Source of the DNA: Chryseobacterium ginsenosidimutans
Lineage (GTDB): Bacteria > Bacteroidota > Bacteroidia > Flavobacteriales > Weeksellaceae
DNA: 64,000 nucleotides
Direction: 5' to 3'
Assembly: GCF_024807225.1 (NCBI RefSeq)
Contig: NZ_JANUCO010000001.1
Coordinates: forward strand, 248,001-312,000
Shown: one piece after another, positions 36,457 through 45,430 of the stretch
Layout: each line of letters begins with the position of its first letter
How positions within the stretch are numbered: the first letter of the stretch is position 1
Position numbers and translations under genes: made by a program
The notes under the pieces: model-generated
Told to the model about the DNA's origin: nothing
The model's database searches: none
What the model saw: only the letters and a program-made list of their open reading frames with translations

Positions 36457-37705
36457 ATGAGTGCAATAGAATTCAACCAATTGTGGAAAGAAAAGTTACT
36501 GAACCGTTTTCTTACTTATGTAAAAATCTATTCAACAAGCGACGCAGAAAGCGAAACAACGCCTTCTACGGAAAGACAGTGGGACATCGCAAGATATATT
36601 GTTGAGGAACTACGAACCATCGGTCTTGAAAATGTTTCCATTGATGACAACGGTTACATTATGGGTTACGTCCCTTCAAACCTTGAAAATGATGATAAGC
36701 CTACAATCGGATTTATTTCGCATTATGATACTTCACCGGATTTTAGCGGGGAAAATGTAAAACCTCAGATTTGGGAAAATTACGACGGAAGTGATTTGGT
36801 CTTGAATCAGGCAACAGGATTCACTTTATCGCCTTCAAAATTTGAAAGTTTAAAAAGACATATCGGTCAGACTTTAATTACAACTGACGGAAATACCCTT
36901 CTTGGAGCCGATGACAAAGCTGGTTGCGCGGAAATCGTGACTGCGGCAGAATATTTAATCGCTCATCCAGAAATCAAACACGGAAGAGTTGCGATTGGAT
37001 TTACTCCGGATGAAGAAATCGGAAGAGGAGCGCATAAATTTGATGTGGCTAAATTTGGGGCAGAATTCGCTTATACAATGGACGGAAGCGAGGTTGGAGA
37101 ATTGGAATATGAAAATTTCAATGCTGCAGGAGCTGTCGTGAAAATCCACGGATTGAGCGTTCACCCAGGTTATGCTTACGGAAAAATGGTAAATGCAGTG
37201 CTTTTGGCCGCTGAATTTGCACAATCTCTTCCTGCAAATGAAACTCCGGCTACAACGAAAGGTTTTGACGGTTTTTATCATTTAATGGATTTAAATGCAG
37301 ATATTTCTGAAGCTAAACTTCAATATATTATCCGTGATCACGATGCTGATAAATTTGAAGCGAGAAAGAAATTCATGGAAGAAAAAGTAGCAGAATTTAA
37401 TCAAAAACATGGCGCTGGAACGGCTGAAGTTGAGATTAAAGAGCAATACAGAAACATGAAACAGCAGTTTGAAGGCAAAATGTACATCATCGATATTGCA
37501 GCAGAAGCTATGAAAGAAGCCGGAATCGAGCCGAAAATCAAGGCAATCAGAGGTGGAAACTGACGGAGCGCAATTATCTTACATGGGACTTCCTTGTCCG
37601 AATATTTTTGCAGGAGGTCTTAATTTCCACGGACCTTATGAATATGTGGCGTTGGAAAGTATGGAAAAGGCGACTGAGGTGATTATTAATATTGTGAAAG
37701 CGTAA
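36457..37705 (+). CDS. pepT: Peptidase T, frameshifted near the C-terminus
   Basis: Peptidase T is a zinc tripeptidase of the M20 family. The metal and catalytic motifs are GFISHYDTSPDF (His, Asp), LLGADDKAGCAE (bridging Asp) and FTPDEEIGRGAHKFD (Glu-Glu). The frame breaks at 37557-37559, where AAA replaces an expected AA: as given it reads AIRGGN and stops. Without one A it continues TDGAQLSYMGLPCPNIFAGG, HGPYEYV and ends at 37705, giving 415 residues, the usual length. The last part includes the His of the HGPYE metal site, so the truncated form would be inactive. A terminator follows. Confidence 0.9.
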
Positions 37706-37724
37706 TATCTTACCTTATAAATTG

Positions 37725-37753
37725 AAAGCCAGCTTGATGAAGCTGGCTTTTTT
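37725..37753 (+). terminator. Terminator of pepT
   Basis: Stem AAAGCCAGCTT / AAGCTGGCTTT with loop GATG and a run of six T. It follows the restored pepT stop by about 20 bases, which supports 37705 as the true gene end. Confidence 0.85.
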
Positions 37754-37765
37754 GTTTCTAATATA

Positions 37766-38260
37766 TTATTTTTCAAAAACATTATAATACCAAAGTCTTA
37801 CTTCTCCTTCAAAAGAATCTGGTTTCTTATTTGGATCGAAAGGTTCTTCTCCTCCATTACCAATTACTTCTTGAGAATAACCTCTTTCTTTAAATATCCT
37901 TTCTCTATTTTTATTTGCTATAATTATAAAAAAGCTCAAAACAATAAGAATGACACCGACAAAAAACACGACATTTCTATAATTGTAGTAAAAATAACTA
38001 TTTAAAAATTTTTCTTTTCTTAAATAAAGATAATTTGGAAGCCATATAATTGTCATAAAAATTAAAATATAAAACCCGGAAAATATATCATCATTAAAGC
38101 CTTTAAGTTCTGAAATCATTTTTAAACAAAAAATTATAATAACTATAATCAATGTTAAAATAAGTGAAGTCGTAAAAACTAATTTCGAGTGACTATCCTT
38201 CTTTTTAATTCTACTAAAAATTGAATAAATAGAAAATGCCAGATAATTGTAGAGTTTCAT
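37766..38260 (-). CDS. Small multi-pass membrane protein, unknown function
   Basis: This 164-residue protein has four hydrophobic segments, the first at about residues 27-47 (LVFTTSLILTLIIVIIIF) and the last at about 95-113. The soluble tail has FKERGYSQEVIGNGGEEPF. No family is recognised. The gene is very AT-rich, lies next to another small membrane-protein gene on the same strand (22 bases apart) and may share its transcript. Confidence 0.7.
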   Translation of the reverse strand: MKLYNYLAFSIYSIFSRIKKKDSHSKLVFTTSLILTLIIVIIIFCLKMISELKGFNDDIFSGFYILIFMTIIWLPNYLYLRKEKFLNSYFYYNYRNVVFFVGVILIVLSFFIIIANKNRERIFKERGYSQEVIGNGGEEPFDPNKKPDSFEGEVRLWYYNVFEK

Positions 38261-38281
38261 AAAAAAACAAAAATACTTTAT

Positions 38282-38617
38282 TTAATTAGAGATTCCAGGT
38301 TGAGATAAATTCAATCTAAATACACTATCTTTTCTAATAACAGTCATATAAGTCGTTCCTTTTTTCTTTATAATACTATCTCCTATTGCTAATTTTTGAA
38401 AAACAAAGTTAATATTCATTGTTTTCCCATCACGTAAGATAGCAACAGGAACATGGTGACTATTAAAATCGCCTTTCAATTTCACAATTCGTCCTTGCAT
38501 GCTTATTTTTTTCAAAATTGAATCATTAAACCCCTTGCTGGAAACATAATCCACAAGTCTTTTCATTATAAAAATTAATATTACAACCGTTAATATTGTG
38601 ATGATGTTCTTTTTCAT
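38282..38617 (-). CDS. Small membrane-anchored protein, unknown function
   Basis: This is a 111-residue protein starting at 38617 (MKKNIITILTVVILIFIMK), where one N-terminal membrane helix begins; an upstream in-frame ATG would add 19 residues over a terminator and is rejected. The remainder is a small beta-rich domain with GRIVKLKGDF and INFVFQKLAIGDSI. No family is recognised. It lies between thiL and the other small membrane protein on the same strand. Confidence 0.65.
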   Translation of the reverse strand: MKKNIITILTVVILIFIMKRLVDYVSSKGFNDSILKKISMQGRIVKLKGDFNSHHVPVAILRDGKTMNINFVFQKLAIGDSIIKKKGTTYMTVIRKDSVFRLNLSQPGISN

Positions 38618-38642
38618 GTTAGATAGATTATTAAAATTAACC

Positions 38643-38670
38643 AAAAAAACCACTACAAAAGCAGTGGTTT
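38643..38670 (-). terminator. Terminator of thiL
   Basis: Read on the minus strand: AAACCACT, loop GCTTTTGT, AGTGGTTT, then TTTT. It lies directly after thiL. Confidence 0.75.
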
Positions 38671-38697
38671 TCACAATATTAAAAAATTAAATAAAAT

Positions 38698-39762
38698 TTA
38701 ATCATTTTGCTGATTCCCAAGAAAAGCATCCCAACCCTGCGCCGTTAAAGCAACCAATTGATTAGAACCTCTTGCTACCATAAAGTTTCCTTCTTCCTTA
38801 TCAACCGCATGTCCGATAATGGTAAAATCCGGGTGGTTTTTCATTTTCTCAAAATCATTTGGAGAAATCGTGAACAATAATTCATAATCTTCACCGCCAC
38901 TTAAAGCCGTCATGACAGGATTTAAATTAAATTCGTCCGCCGTCGTGATCGTCAGATTATCCATCGGAACTTTCTCCTCATACAATCTGAAACCAACTTT
39001 GGACTGATCAGAAAGATGCAGAATTTCTGAAGCCAAACCGTCAGAAATATCAATCATAGAAGTTGGTTTAATATCCAATTGTTCTAAAATCGCTTTTACA
39101 TCCGTTCTTGCTTCCGGTTTTAATTGTCTTTCCAGAATATAGTCGTAGCCTTCCATTTCAGGCTGCATATTCGGATCTGCCAAGAAAACGGCGTGTTCTC
39201 TTTCCAAAATCTGAAGTCCCATATAAGCGCCACCCAAATCTCCTGTTACCACAAGAAGATCGTTTGGTTTTGCCGTACTCCTTTTTACGATATTTTCATC
39301 ATTTTCAAGTCCGATTGCTGTAATGCTCATCACAAGTCCTGCATTTGAACTTGTAGTGTCGCCACCAATCAAATCAACTTTATATCTCGTACAAGCAGCC
39401 TGAATTCCTGAATAAATTTCTTCCAACGCTTCTACCGGAAAACGATTAGAAACTGCCAAAGAAACCAAAATTTGCGTTGGAGTTGCATTCATTGCTGCGA
39501 TATCACTTAGATTCACAACAACCGCTTTATATCCTAAATGCTTCAACGGAACATATCCCAAATTGAAATGAACGCCTTCTGCCAAAACATCCGTCGTTAA
39601 AACAACTTTTTTATTTCCAGGATTAATAACTGCCGCATCATCTCCCACTCCAAGCTCCGAAGATTCATTGGACAAAGGAAAATGTTCTGTAAGGTGTTTT
39701 ATTAAGCCAAATTCTCCTAATTTCGAGATCGGTGTTAATTCCGGTTCTTTATCTTCAAACAT
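38698..39762 (-). CDS. thiL: Thiamine-phosphate kinase
   Basis: ThiL phosphorylates thiamine monophosphate to thiamine pyrophosphate, the active cofactor. The 354-residue protein has the AIR-synthetase-like fold with VGDDAAVINPG near residue 41, TDVLAEGVHFNL, NLSDIAAMNA, VDLIGGDTTSS and IDISDGLASEILHLS, all diagnostic. I see no TPP riboswitch in the 80 bases upstream. It is followed by its own terminator; the thioesterase gene lies upstream on the same strand. Confidence 0.95.
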   Translation of the reverse strand: MFEDKEPELTPISKLGEFGLIKHLTEHFPLSNESSELGVGDDAAVINPGNKKVVLTTDVLAEGVHFNLGYVPLKHLGYKAVVVNLSDIAAMNATPTQILVSLAVSNRFPVEALEEIYSGIQAACTRYKVDLIGGDTTSSNAGLVMSITAIGLENDENIVKRSTAKPNDLLVVTGDLGGAYMGLQILEREHAVFLADPNMQPEMEGYDYILERQLKPEARTDVKAILEQLDIKPTSMIDISDGLASEILHLSDQSKVGFRLYEEKVPMDNLTITTADEFNLNPVMTALSGGEDYELLFTISPNDFEKMKNHPDFTIIGHAVDKEEGNFMVARGSNQLVALTAQGWDAFLGNQQND

Positions 39763-39843
39763 AAATTTTTATTATAAGTAATGTGTAAAAGGTAATAAGT
39801 AATGTTTTAATTTTTAACATTAATCTTTAAACCCTCAATTAAT

Positions 39844-40335
39844 TTATACCAATTTTGCCGGATCAATATTTTCCGGACGGAAAGGAAGCTTTTTAAAATC
39901 TTCTCTTGTTAAGACCACTGTTTCCGGAGATTTGTATTTATTCATTGCTTCTACCACATCATCCGGCGGCGTTGTCATTTTTCTCAACATCGTATCGATC
40001 CAAACACCTGTTGCTTCTGAAGTGGCACAATGTTCTCCTTCAGGCGTATAAAACTTGTGTACAAAACGATAAATTGAGCAATCTTCCGCACATCCGTCAA
40101 TCTCCAAACTTACGATAACGATCTGATCTGCAAATATTTCCTTAAAAAAAGAAAACCTCTCATGCATAATTACAGGACCAATTCCCCATCGGCTCATTTG
40201 GGTCACCCCCATTTTTTCCTGCTTCATAAAAGCCATTCTGGTTTGCGCACAAAATTGCACATAAGATGAGTTTGCTAAATGTTTGTTGGCATCAAGATCG
40301 CTCCAACGAACTTCGAATTTATGGTAAAAAATCAT
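39844..40335 (-). CDS. Acyl-CoA thioesterase, hotdog fold
   Basis: This is a 163-residue protein of the 4-hydroxybenzoyl-CoA thioesterase/YbgC-like group. The start FEVRWSDLDANKHLANSSY contains the catalytic Asp and the conserved Asn-His pair of this family. A central strand region holds EIFADQIVIVSLEI. It hydrolyses acyl-CoA thioesters; the chain specificity is not visible. It is 81 bases upstream of thiL on the same strand. Confidence 0.9.
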   Translation of the reverse strand: MIFYHKFEVRWSDLDANKHLANSSYVQFCAQTRMAFMKQEKMGVTQMSRWGIGPVIMHERFSFFKEIFADQIVIVSLEIDGCAEDCSIYRFVHKFYTPEGEHCATSEATGVWIDTMLRKMTTPPDDVVEAMNKYKSPETVVLTREDFKKLPFRPENIDPAKLV

Positions 40336-40404
40336 TTAAAATTGGTTTTAAAATATGAACTCCAGAGTTTATCAATCACAAATACTTAAGAAAATAATCG
40401 TCCT

Positions 40405-40474
40405 GTTTGTCATTCCGTGGGAATCTCAACAACATTATTCAAAATTCAGCTCAGATTCCTGCGGAATGACAAAC
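40405..40474. repeat. Dispersed palindromic repeat, family A (copy 1)
   Basis: The left end GTTTGTCATTCCGTGGGAATCT is an inverted copy of the right end AGATTCCTGCGGAATGACAAAC with few mismatches; the middle is AT-rich. It lies in the 307-base gap between the thioesterase gene and the BaiN-type gene. A second copy is at 41871. Confidence 0.8.
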
Positions 40475-40642
40475 TGAATGGATATTGAAAATCAGTAATT
40501 AAAAAACTTAAATTCCTTTTTATGGTTAATAATTTTCATGGTAAAGTTCAAAAAATTATATTCTTCAAAATTACTCAAATAAGATGGTTTATAAAAATTG
40601 TAGTTTTGTAAAAATAATCTTGAGCATAAGATTAATAAAACT

Positions 40643-41845
40643 ATGAAGCAAATTATCATTATCGGAGGCGGTGCAGCAGGATTTTTCGCAGCAGCAAATC
40701 TTGACGAAAAGAAATATAAAATTACGATTCTCGAGCAAAATTCGGATGTTCTTCAGAAAGTTAAGGTTTCCGGAGGCGGAAGATGCAATGTCACTCATGC
40801 CTGTTTTGATCCGAAAGAACTGGTTCAGTTTTATCCTCGTGGAAATAAGGAATTATTAAGTGTTTTCACCAAATTTCAGCCAGGAGATACGATGGATTGG
40901 TTCGATCAGAGAAAAGTTTCGTTGAAAATAGAAAACGACAACAGAATTTTTCCTGAAAGCAATTCTTCACAGACAATTATCAATACTTTTTTGAATGAAA
41001 TTCAGAAAAAAAACGTTGATGTCAAAACAAAATGTTCCGTCAAAGAAATTGAAAAACTGAACGAAAAATATATCGTTAAAACAAGTTTGGGCGATTTTGA
41101 AGCAGATTTTGTGATTTATACCACCGGAAGTTCTCCGAAATCGTTGAAAATGATTGAGAATTTGGGTCACAAAATCATTGATTTGGTTCCTTCGCTTTTT
41201 ACATTTAATATTAAAGATGATTTGCTGAAAGATATCGCCGGAACAAGTTTTGAAATGGCAGAAACATCAATTCCGAAACTGAAAACGGAAGAAAGCGGCC
41301 CTATGATTATTACGCATTGGGGACTTTCCGGACCTGCGATTTTGAAAATTTCGGCTTGGGAAGCGATCAATCTGGCAAAAGTGAAATACAATTTTGAAAT
41401 TGAAGTGAATTTTATTTCTAAAGATATTGATGATGCGGAAGAATTGTTTCAAAATTTCAAACAATCGAATCCGAAAAAAACCATTGGACAATCAAAGATT
41501 TTTGATATTACGAATCGTTTTTGGCAAAGGATTTTAGACGTTTCAAAAGTTGATTTGAATAAACAGGTGGCCCAACTTTCAGGAAAAGAAATGCAGACGA
41601 TTCTTGAAAATTTATGCAAAAAGAAATTTCATGTGACCGGAAAATCGACTTTTAAAGACGAGTTTGTAACCGCGGGAGGCGTTGATTTAAAGGAAATTAA
41701 CTTTAAAAATATGACTTCGAAAATTTTGCCTAATTTTTACGTTGCCGGAGAAGTGTTGAATATTGATGCGGTGACGGGTGGCTTTAATTTTCAGGCTTGC
41801 TGGAGTGAGGCTTGGCTGATTGCGCAGGATTTGAATTTTAAGTAA
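40643..41845 (+). CDS. NAD(P)/FAD-dependent oxidoreductase, BaiN/HI0933 family
   Basis: This 400-residue flavoprotein has the FAD-binding Rossmann motif IIGGGAAGFFAAANL at residues 5-19. The family signature VSGGGRCNVTHA follows at about 48-59. Later motifs are YTTGSSPKSLKMIENLGH, THWGLSGPAILKISAW, FVTAGGVDLKEI and the closing FAD contact AGEVLNIDAVTGGFNFQACWSEAW. The HI0933/YhiN/BaiN family's physiological substrate is mostly unknown. It is flanked by family A repeats on both sides. Confidence 0.93.
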   Translation: MKQIIIIGGGAAGFFAAANLDEKKYKITILEQNSDVLQKVKVSGGGRCNVTHACFDPKELVQFYPRGNKELLSVFTKFQPGDTMDWFDQRKVSLKIENDNRIFPESNSSQTIINTFLNEIQKKNVDVKTKCSVKEIEKLNEKYIVKTSLGDFEADFVIYTTGSSPKSLKMIENLGHKIIDLVPSLFTFNIKDDLLKDIAGTSFEMAETSIPKLKTEESGPMIITHWGLSGPAILKISAWEAINLAKVKYNFEIEVNFISKDIDDAEELFQNFKQSNPKKTIGQSKIFDITNRFWQRILDVSKVDLNKQVAQLSGKEMQTILENLCKKKFHVTGKSTFKDEFVTAGGVDLKEINFKNMTSKILPNFYVAGEVLNIDAVTGGFNFQACWSEAWLIAQDLNFK

Positions 41846-41870
41846 TTTCGAAATAAAAATAATACATAAC

Positions 41871-41942
41871 GTTTGTCATTCCGTAGGAATCTTACCAATA
41901 TTATTTTAATAAAGAAGTCTAGATTTCTACGGAATGACAAAC
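41871..41942. repeat. Dispersed palindromic repeat, family A (copy 2)
   Basis: GTTTGTCATTCCGTAGGAATCT and AGATTTCTACGGAATGACAAAC are inverted, with an AT-rich centre of about 28 bases. It has the same ends as the copy at 40405; the two copies flank the BaiN-type gene. Confidence 0.8.
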
Positions 41943-41987
41943 TCAACGTAAATACTTTTCATCTAGCAAAGAACACAAATAATTAGA

Positions 41988-42626
41988 ATGCTTTTCGCTA
42001 AAAAAAATATTTCAAATACACTTAAAATCCTTTTAATCATCGGGTTTGGGTATTTCTTTTGGCTGATGCTGAAAATCACACTGGAATATGTTCCTTTAAA
42101 AACGGATGTGAGTTTTTTAATGATCAAACAGACTGAAGTCGGACAAAGATCAGAATATCTTTACTTTTTCTATACTCATGTTTACACTAGTATTTTTGTT
42201 TTACTGAGTGGATTTTTGGCGATTCTCAGAAGAGATTTTGGGTTAAAAAATTTCCATAAAAATGCGGGAAAGGTTTATATTTTTCTCATTTTGCTATTTG
42301 CTGCCCCATCAGGAATTTACATGGGTATTTTTGCCAATGGCGGAATTTTATCTAAGATTTCCTTCGTGATTTTGGGATGTTTGTGGTGGTTTTCGACCCT
42401 TAAGGCGTATCAATTAGCCAAACAGAAAAAATTTAAAGATCATAAACAATGGATGTGGCGAAGTTTTGTGCTCACTTTATCTGCTGTCACTTTGAGAATG
42501 TGGAAAGTAATTATTGTATATTTATTCCACCCAAATCCGATGGATGTTTATCAGATTATTGCTTGGCTCGGATGGATTCCCAACCTATTATTAATTGAAT
42601 ATTTAATTGCAAAAAAACATATATGA
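41988..42626 (+). CDS. DUF2306 domain-containing membrane protein
   Basis: This 212-residue protein has five or six hydrophobic helices. The conserved features of DUF2306 are present: YFFYTHVYTSIFVLLSGFLAI, the FHKNAGKVYIF loop with His, and KDHKQWMWRSFVLTLSAVTLRMW with the conserved His-Trp-Arg. The histidines in the membrane suggest haem or metal binding, but the function is unknown. It overlaps the next gene by four bases (ATGA). Confidence 0.85.
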   Translation: MLFAKKNISNTLKILLIIGFGYFFWLMLKITLEYVPLKTDVSFLMIKQTEVGQRSEYLYFFYTHVYTSIFVLLSGFLAILRRDFGLKNFHKNAGKVYIFLILLFAAPSGIYMGIFANGGILSKISFVILGCLWWFSTLKAYQLAKQKKFKDHKQWMWRSFVLTLSAVTLRMWKVIIVYLFHPNPMDVYQIIAWLGWIPNLLLIEYLIAKKHI

Positions 42627-43540
42627 AAACTTTAAAATTAACATTAATCTCCTTATTTACAATTAGTTTAATCTCCTGCAAGAAGGATGGAAAGGTAACT
42701 GATTCTTCAAAAGACAGCCTTACTGCAAAAAAAGATTCTGTGGTCGTTCCTGAAATTTATAAAGAATATTATGGAATTTACATGGGAGATTTTGCGGGAA
42801 AAGGAATGGTGACTTCCGAAGACGGAGAAGAATATGAAGGCGAAATCTACAAGAAAATTTCTTTAAAAATTAACAGAATTACAAAGGACAGCGTTTACGG
42901 ACAGAGTATTGTGGAGGGAAATCAGCGTCCGTTCCGGGGAGTTTTCAACGAAACGACGAAATCTTTTGTGTTGGATGAGCCCGGAAATGATAAAACCGAT
43001 GGAAGATTTGAGGTTAAATTAGATCATGACAGTCTTACCGGAAACTGGAATGCATTTAATAAAAAAGCTGTAAAATCACCTTTAAAAACTTTAAAACTGA
43101 TTAAAAAAGAGTTTGTCTACAATCCAAACTTTATGCTGAATCCAGACAACGAGCTGATCGACTGGGAAAATCCGAAAGATTTTATTGAAAAATATACCGA
43201 CGAAGAAACAGGAAAAACAGAAACTTATACCGCTTCCAAGAACAGAATTGCTTCTGATGCTGTTTTTAAAATTAATGCTTCAAAGCAAAAATTAACGGAA
43301 AAAGACCTTAAAAATCTTCGAAAACTGGATATGGAAATCATTAAAAATTCGGTTTTTGCAAGACACGGTTATTCTTTCAAGAAGGCGACTTATAGGAATT
43401 TCTTTGAGCAGACAGATTGGTATATTCCGGTTTCAAACAATGTTGACAATCAGCTTTCTCCGATGGAAAAAGAAAATGTGGCTTTACTGAACCGTTTTAT
43501 AAAATATGCGGAAGATAAATATGATCAGTTTGGAAGATAA
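42623..43540 (+). CDS. YARHG domain-containing lipoprotein
   Basis: This 305-residue protein has a lipoprotein signal (LISC, Cys19). A central beta-rich domain contains EYYGIYMGDFAGKGMV. At the C-terminus is a YARHG domain: LRKLDMEIIKNSVFARHGYSF followed by an FFEQTDWYIP stretch. YARHG domains occur in exported bacterial proteins and are of unknown function. It is translationally coupled to the DUF2306 gene upstream. Confidence 0.88.
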   Translation: MKTLKLTLISLFTISLISCKKDGKVTDSSKDSLTAKKDSVVVPEIYKEYYGIYMGDFAGKGMVTSEDGEEYEGEIYKKISLKINRITKDSVYGQSIVEGNQRPFRGVFNETTKSFVLDEPGNDKTDGRFEVKLDHDSLTGNWNAFNKKAVKSPLKTLKLIKKEFVYNPNFMLNPDNELIDWENPKDFIEKYTDEETGKTETYTASKNRIASDAVFKINASKQKLTEKDLKNLRKLDMEIIKNSVFARHGYSFKKATYRNFFEQTDWYIPVSNNVDNQLSPMEKENVALLNRFIKYAEDKYDQFGR

Positions 43541-43562
43541 TTTTTAAATATCAACATGAAAA

Positions 43563-43597
43563 TCCTTCGACTGCTTCGCGCTCAGGATGACATCGCT
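43563..43597. repeat. Half copy of family B repeat
   Basis: TCCTTCGACTGCTTCGCGCTCAGGATGACATCGCTG resembles one arm of the family B palindromes (CTTCGA...CTCAG..TGACATCGCTA). It lies between the convergent YARHG and DUF2809 genes. Confidence 0.5.
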
Positions 43598-43980
43598 GTA
43601 TTATTTTTCTGCAATTTCACAAAAAGAAAAAGCAACAAACATCCGGCTGCATAACACAAAATATCGATCCACGAAAACGAATTTCCGATCACGATATACA
43701 TCAGGCTTCCTCTGCGGAAGCCTAATTTTTCTGCAATATTGAAGTATTGTGCAAACTCAACAAGACAGGAAAAAATAAGAATCCCGAAAATCAGTTTTTG
43801 GTTGTTGTTAATTGTAAAGAAACATTTGATAAAAGTATAGATCAATAGGATCACAATAACGTCTCCAAGATAGGCTCTGACGAAGAAAATGTCTTTTAAT
43901 TTTGTGGCAATCAATACTTCTATTAAGAAAATGGCGATTGTAAGAAGGAAATATTTTAAGCTAGATTTTAATTTCATCAT
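43582..43980 (-). CDS. DUF2809 domain-containing membrane protein
   Basis: This 132-residue protein has four hydrophobic helices. The family pattern of DUF2809 is visible: FVRAYLGDVIVILLIYTFIKCF, then LVEFAQYFNIAEKLGF and GNSFSWIDILCYAAGC. The conserved Arg-Asp and the GxxFSWxD segment are typical. The function is unknown. It lies downstream of the thioredoxin-fold genes on the same strand but beyond their terminator. Confidence 0.86.
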   Translation of the reverse strand: MMKLKSSLKYFLLTIAIFLIEVLIATKLKDIFFVRAYLGDVIVILLIYTFIKCFFTINNNQKLIFGILIFSCLVEFAQYFNIAEKLGFRRGSLMYIVIGNSFSWIDILCYAAGCLLLFLFVKLQKNNTAMSS

Positions 43981-43997
43981 TTTAAATTTTCAACCAT

Positions 43998-44028
43998 AAA
44001 AAATCGGTATCCAAATGAACACCGATTT
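43998..44028 (-). terminator. Terminator of the redoxin gene
   Basis: Read on the minus strand: AAATCGGT, 12-base loop, ACCGATTT, TTT. It lies between the redoxin gene (ends 44048) and the DUF2809 gene. Confidence 0.65.
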
Positions 44029-44047
44029 ATCATTTTTTGCAACTCTA

Positions 44048-44704
44048 TTATTTCTTTACTTTCACTGTACATCCGATGGCGACAGTTTTTGTCATTTTTA
44101 TCTGTTCATTTTTAATCAACGCATTTACGGCATCCTGAACATAATATTCTGAAACATCATTCGGATTTTCATAATTATTGTCGATCGCACCGATGTATTT
44201 TACGATATTTTTACCATTTTCCTTTTGCAGAAGAAAAACATGAGGCGTTTTTGTGGCTCCATATTGAGGGAAAATTTTCTGCCCTTCATCAACTAAATAA
44301 GGAAATGTAAACCCTTTTTCTTTTGCTCTTTCGATCATTTGTTTGTAGCCATCTTCAGGCTGTACAGACGGATCATTTGGATTAATTGCAATTACGGGGT
44401 AACCTTGAGACTTGTATTTCTTATCTAATTCTACAATCCTTTCTTCATATTTTTTGGCGTAAGGACAATGGTTGCAGGTAAAAACCACGATAAATCCTTT
44501 TGCGCTTTTAAAATCTGACAGAGAAACCATTTTCCCGTCAATATTTTTCAGCTTAAAATCTGTGGCTTCGTCTCCTACTTCATAGCCTTTTATAGAAGTT
44601 GTTTTTTCTTTTCCGGGCTTTGTATCATCATGATTCATTGTCGTAAAGCTCAGTAAACCAATTCCGACGATGAAAGCTGTTATTAAAATTTTAAAGTTTT
44701 TCAT
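44048..44704 (-). CDS. Exported thioredoxin-family (redoxin) protein
   Basis: This 218-residue protein has an N-terminal membrane/signal segment (about residues 5-22) and a thioredoxin-fold domain of the AhpC/TSA-redoxin type. The active site is FTCNHCPYA with a CxxC pair, and the cis-proline lies in KTPHVFLL. It probably acts as a periplasmic thiol oxidoreductase or peroxidase-like protein. The C-terminal extension has a further Cys (IGCTVKVKK). It is 10 bases downstream of the TlpA-like gene, so the two form an operon. Confidence 0.9.
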   Translation of the reverse strand: MKNFKILITAFIVGIGLLSFTTMNHDDTKPGKEKTTSIKGYEVGDEATDFKLKNIDGKMVSLSDFKSAKGFIVVFTCNHCPYAKKYEERIVELDKKYKSQGYPVIAINPNDPSVQPEDGYKQMIERAKEKGFTFPYLVDEGQKIFPQYGATKTPHVFLLQKENGKNIVKYIGAIDNNYENPNDVSEYYVQDAVNALIKNEQIKMTKTVAIGCTVKVKK

Positions 44705-44714
44705 ATTATTTTGT

Positions 44715-45203
44715 TTAATTCAAATTTTTTGTAATCGTATTTTCAAGATCTTCTTTACTCATTTCGCCGTCGTTAAAATGCACTTTCTCCCCGTTTTTAT
44801 AGAAAATCGTCACCGGAATATTTCCGTCCCAGTCTTTTTCAAATTTTGGAATCCAGGTGTTCATTCTTTTGATATCGTCTAATAAAATAACTTCGGCAGT
44901 CAGGTTTTTATTTTTAATGAATTTAATTACCCTTTCTTTATCCACCAATCTGTCAAGAGAAACCAATATCATTTTAAACTTCGGATTCTCGGAATATTTT
45001 TTATTTATTTCCATAAAATGCGGCAGTTCTTTCACACACGGCGCGCAAGTGGTTGCCCAAAAATTCACGACAAGAAGTTTATCTTTTTCCTGTTGAATCC
45101 GCTTTTCCAAATCTTCATATTTTACAGATTCAACTTTTGTCTGCTGAGCTTTAAAAATCATCAATCCGAAAAACAGAAATAGTATTTTCATTAAATTCTT
45201 CAT
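44715..45203 (-). CDS. TlpA-like thioredoxin, exported disulfide reductase
   Basis: This protein of about 162 residues has a signal peptide (LFLFFGLMIFKAQQ). A thioredoxin domain contains VVNFWATTCAPCVKELP with the CxxC active site and GNIPVTIFY with the cis-proline. TlpA-type proteins reduce periplasmic disulfides, often for cytochrome maturation. ATG at 45203 is the preferred start; a TTG six bases upstream is possible. It is in one unit with the redoxin gene downstream. Confidence 0.9.
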   Translation of the reverse strand: MKNLMKILFLFFGLMIFKAQQTKVESVKYEDLEKRIQQEKDKLLVVNFWATTCAPCVKELPHFMEINKKYSENPKFKMILVSLDRLVDKERVIKFIKNKNLTAEVILLDDIKRMNTWIPKFEKDWDGNIPVTIFYKNGEKVHFNDGEMSKEDLENTITKNLN

Positions 45204-45398
45204 ACTCAAAATTAAGGAATTATTGAATTCAAAAACTTGTCATTTCTTTTTAAAGATCGTTTTAACATTTGAAAAGTAAGAAAATATTGTTTATATAAAA
45301 CAGAAGCTTTAGCTCTCTATACCTTTGTAAAACACTTATCTTCAATAAATTATTTTATTAAAATTTAATTCTTCAAAGAAATATATCGTTTTTTTATA

Positions 45399-45406
45399 TA
45401 TTTTTG
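45399..45406 (+). promoter_or_regulatory. Putative -7 box (TATTTTTG)
   Basis: A full match to TAnnTTTG, 25 bases before the lipoprotein ATG. No clear -33 element is present. Confidence 0.4.
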
Positions 45407-45430
45407 CTTTTTTAATTTAAGAATTCAAAT

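Noticed and set aside
38618..38674. N-terminal extension of the 111-residue membrane protein
   Set aside because: The extension would be encoded by the thiL terminator hairpin; the ATG at 38617 starts a normal membrane anchor.
39763..39843. TPP riboswitch upstream of thiL
   Set aside because: The 81 bases are AT-rich with short direct repeats (AAGTAATG) and lack the conserved CTGAGA and ACCTGA elements of a TPP riboswitch.
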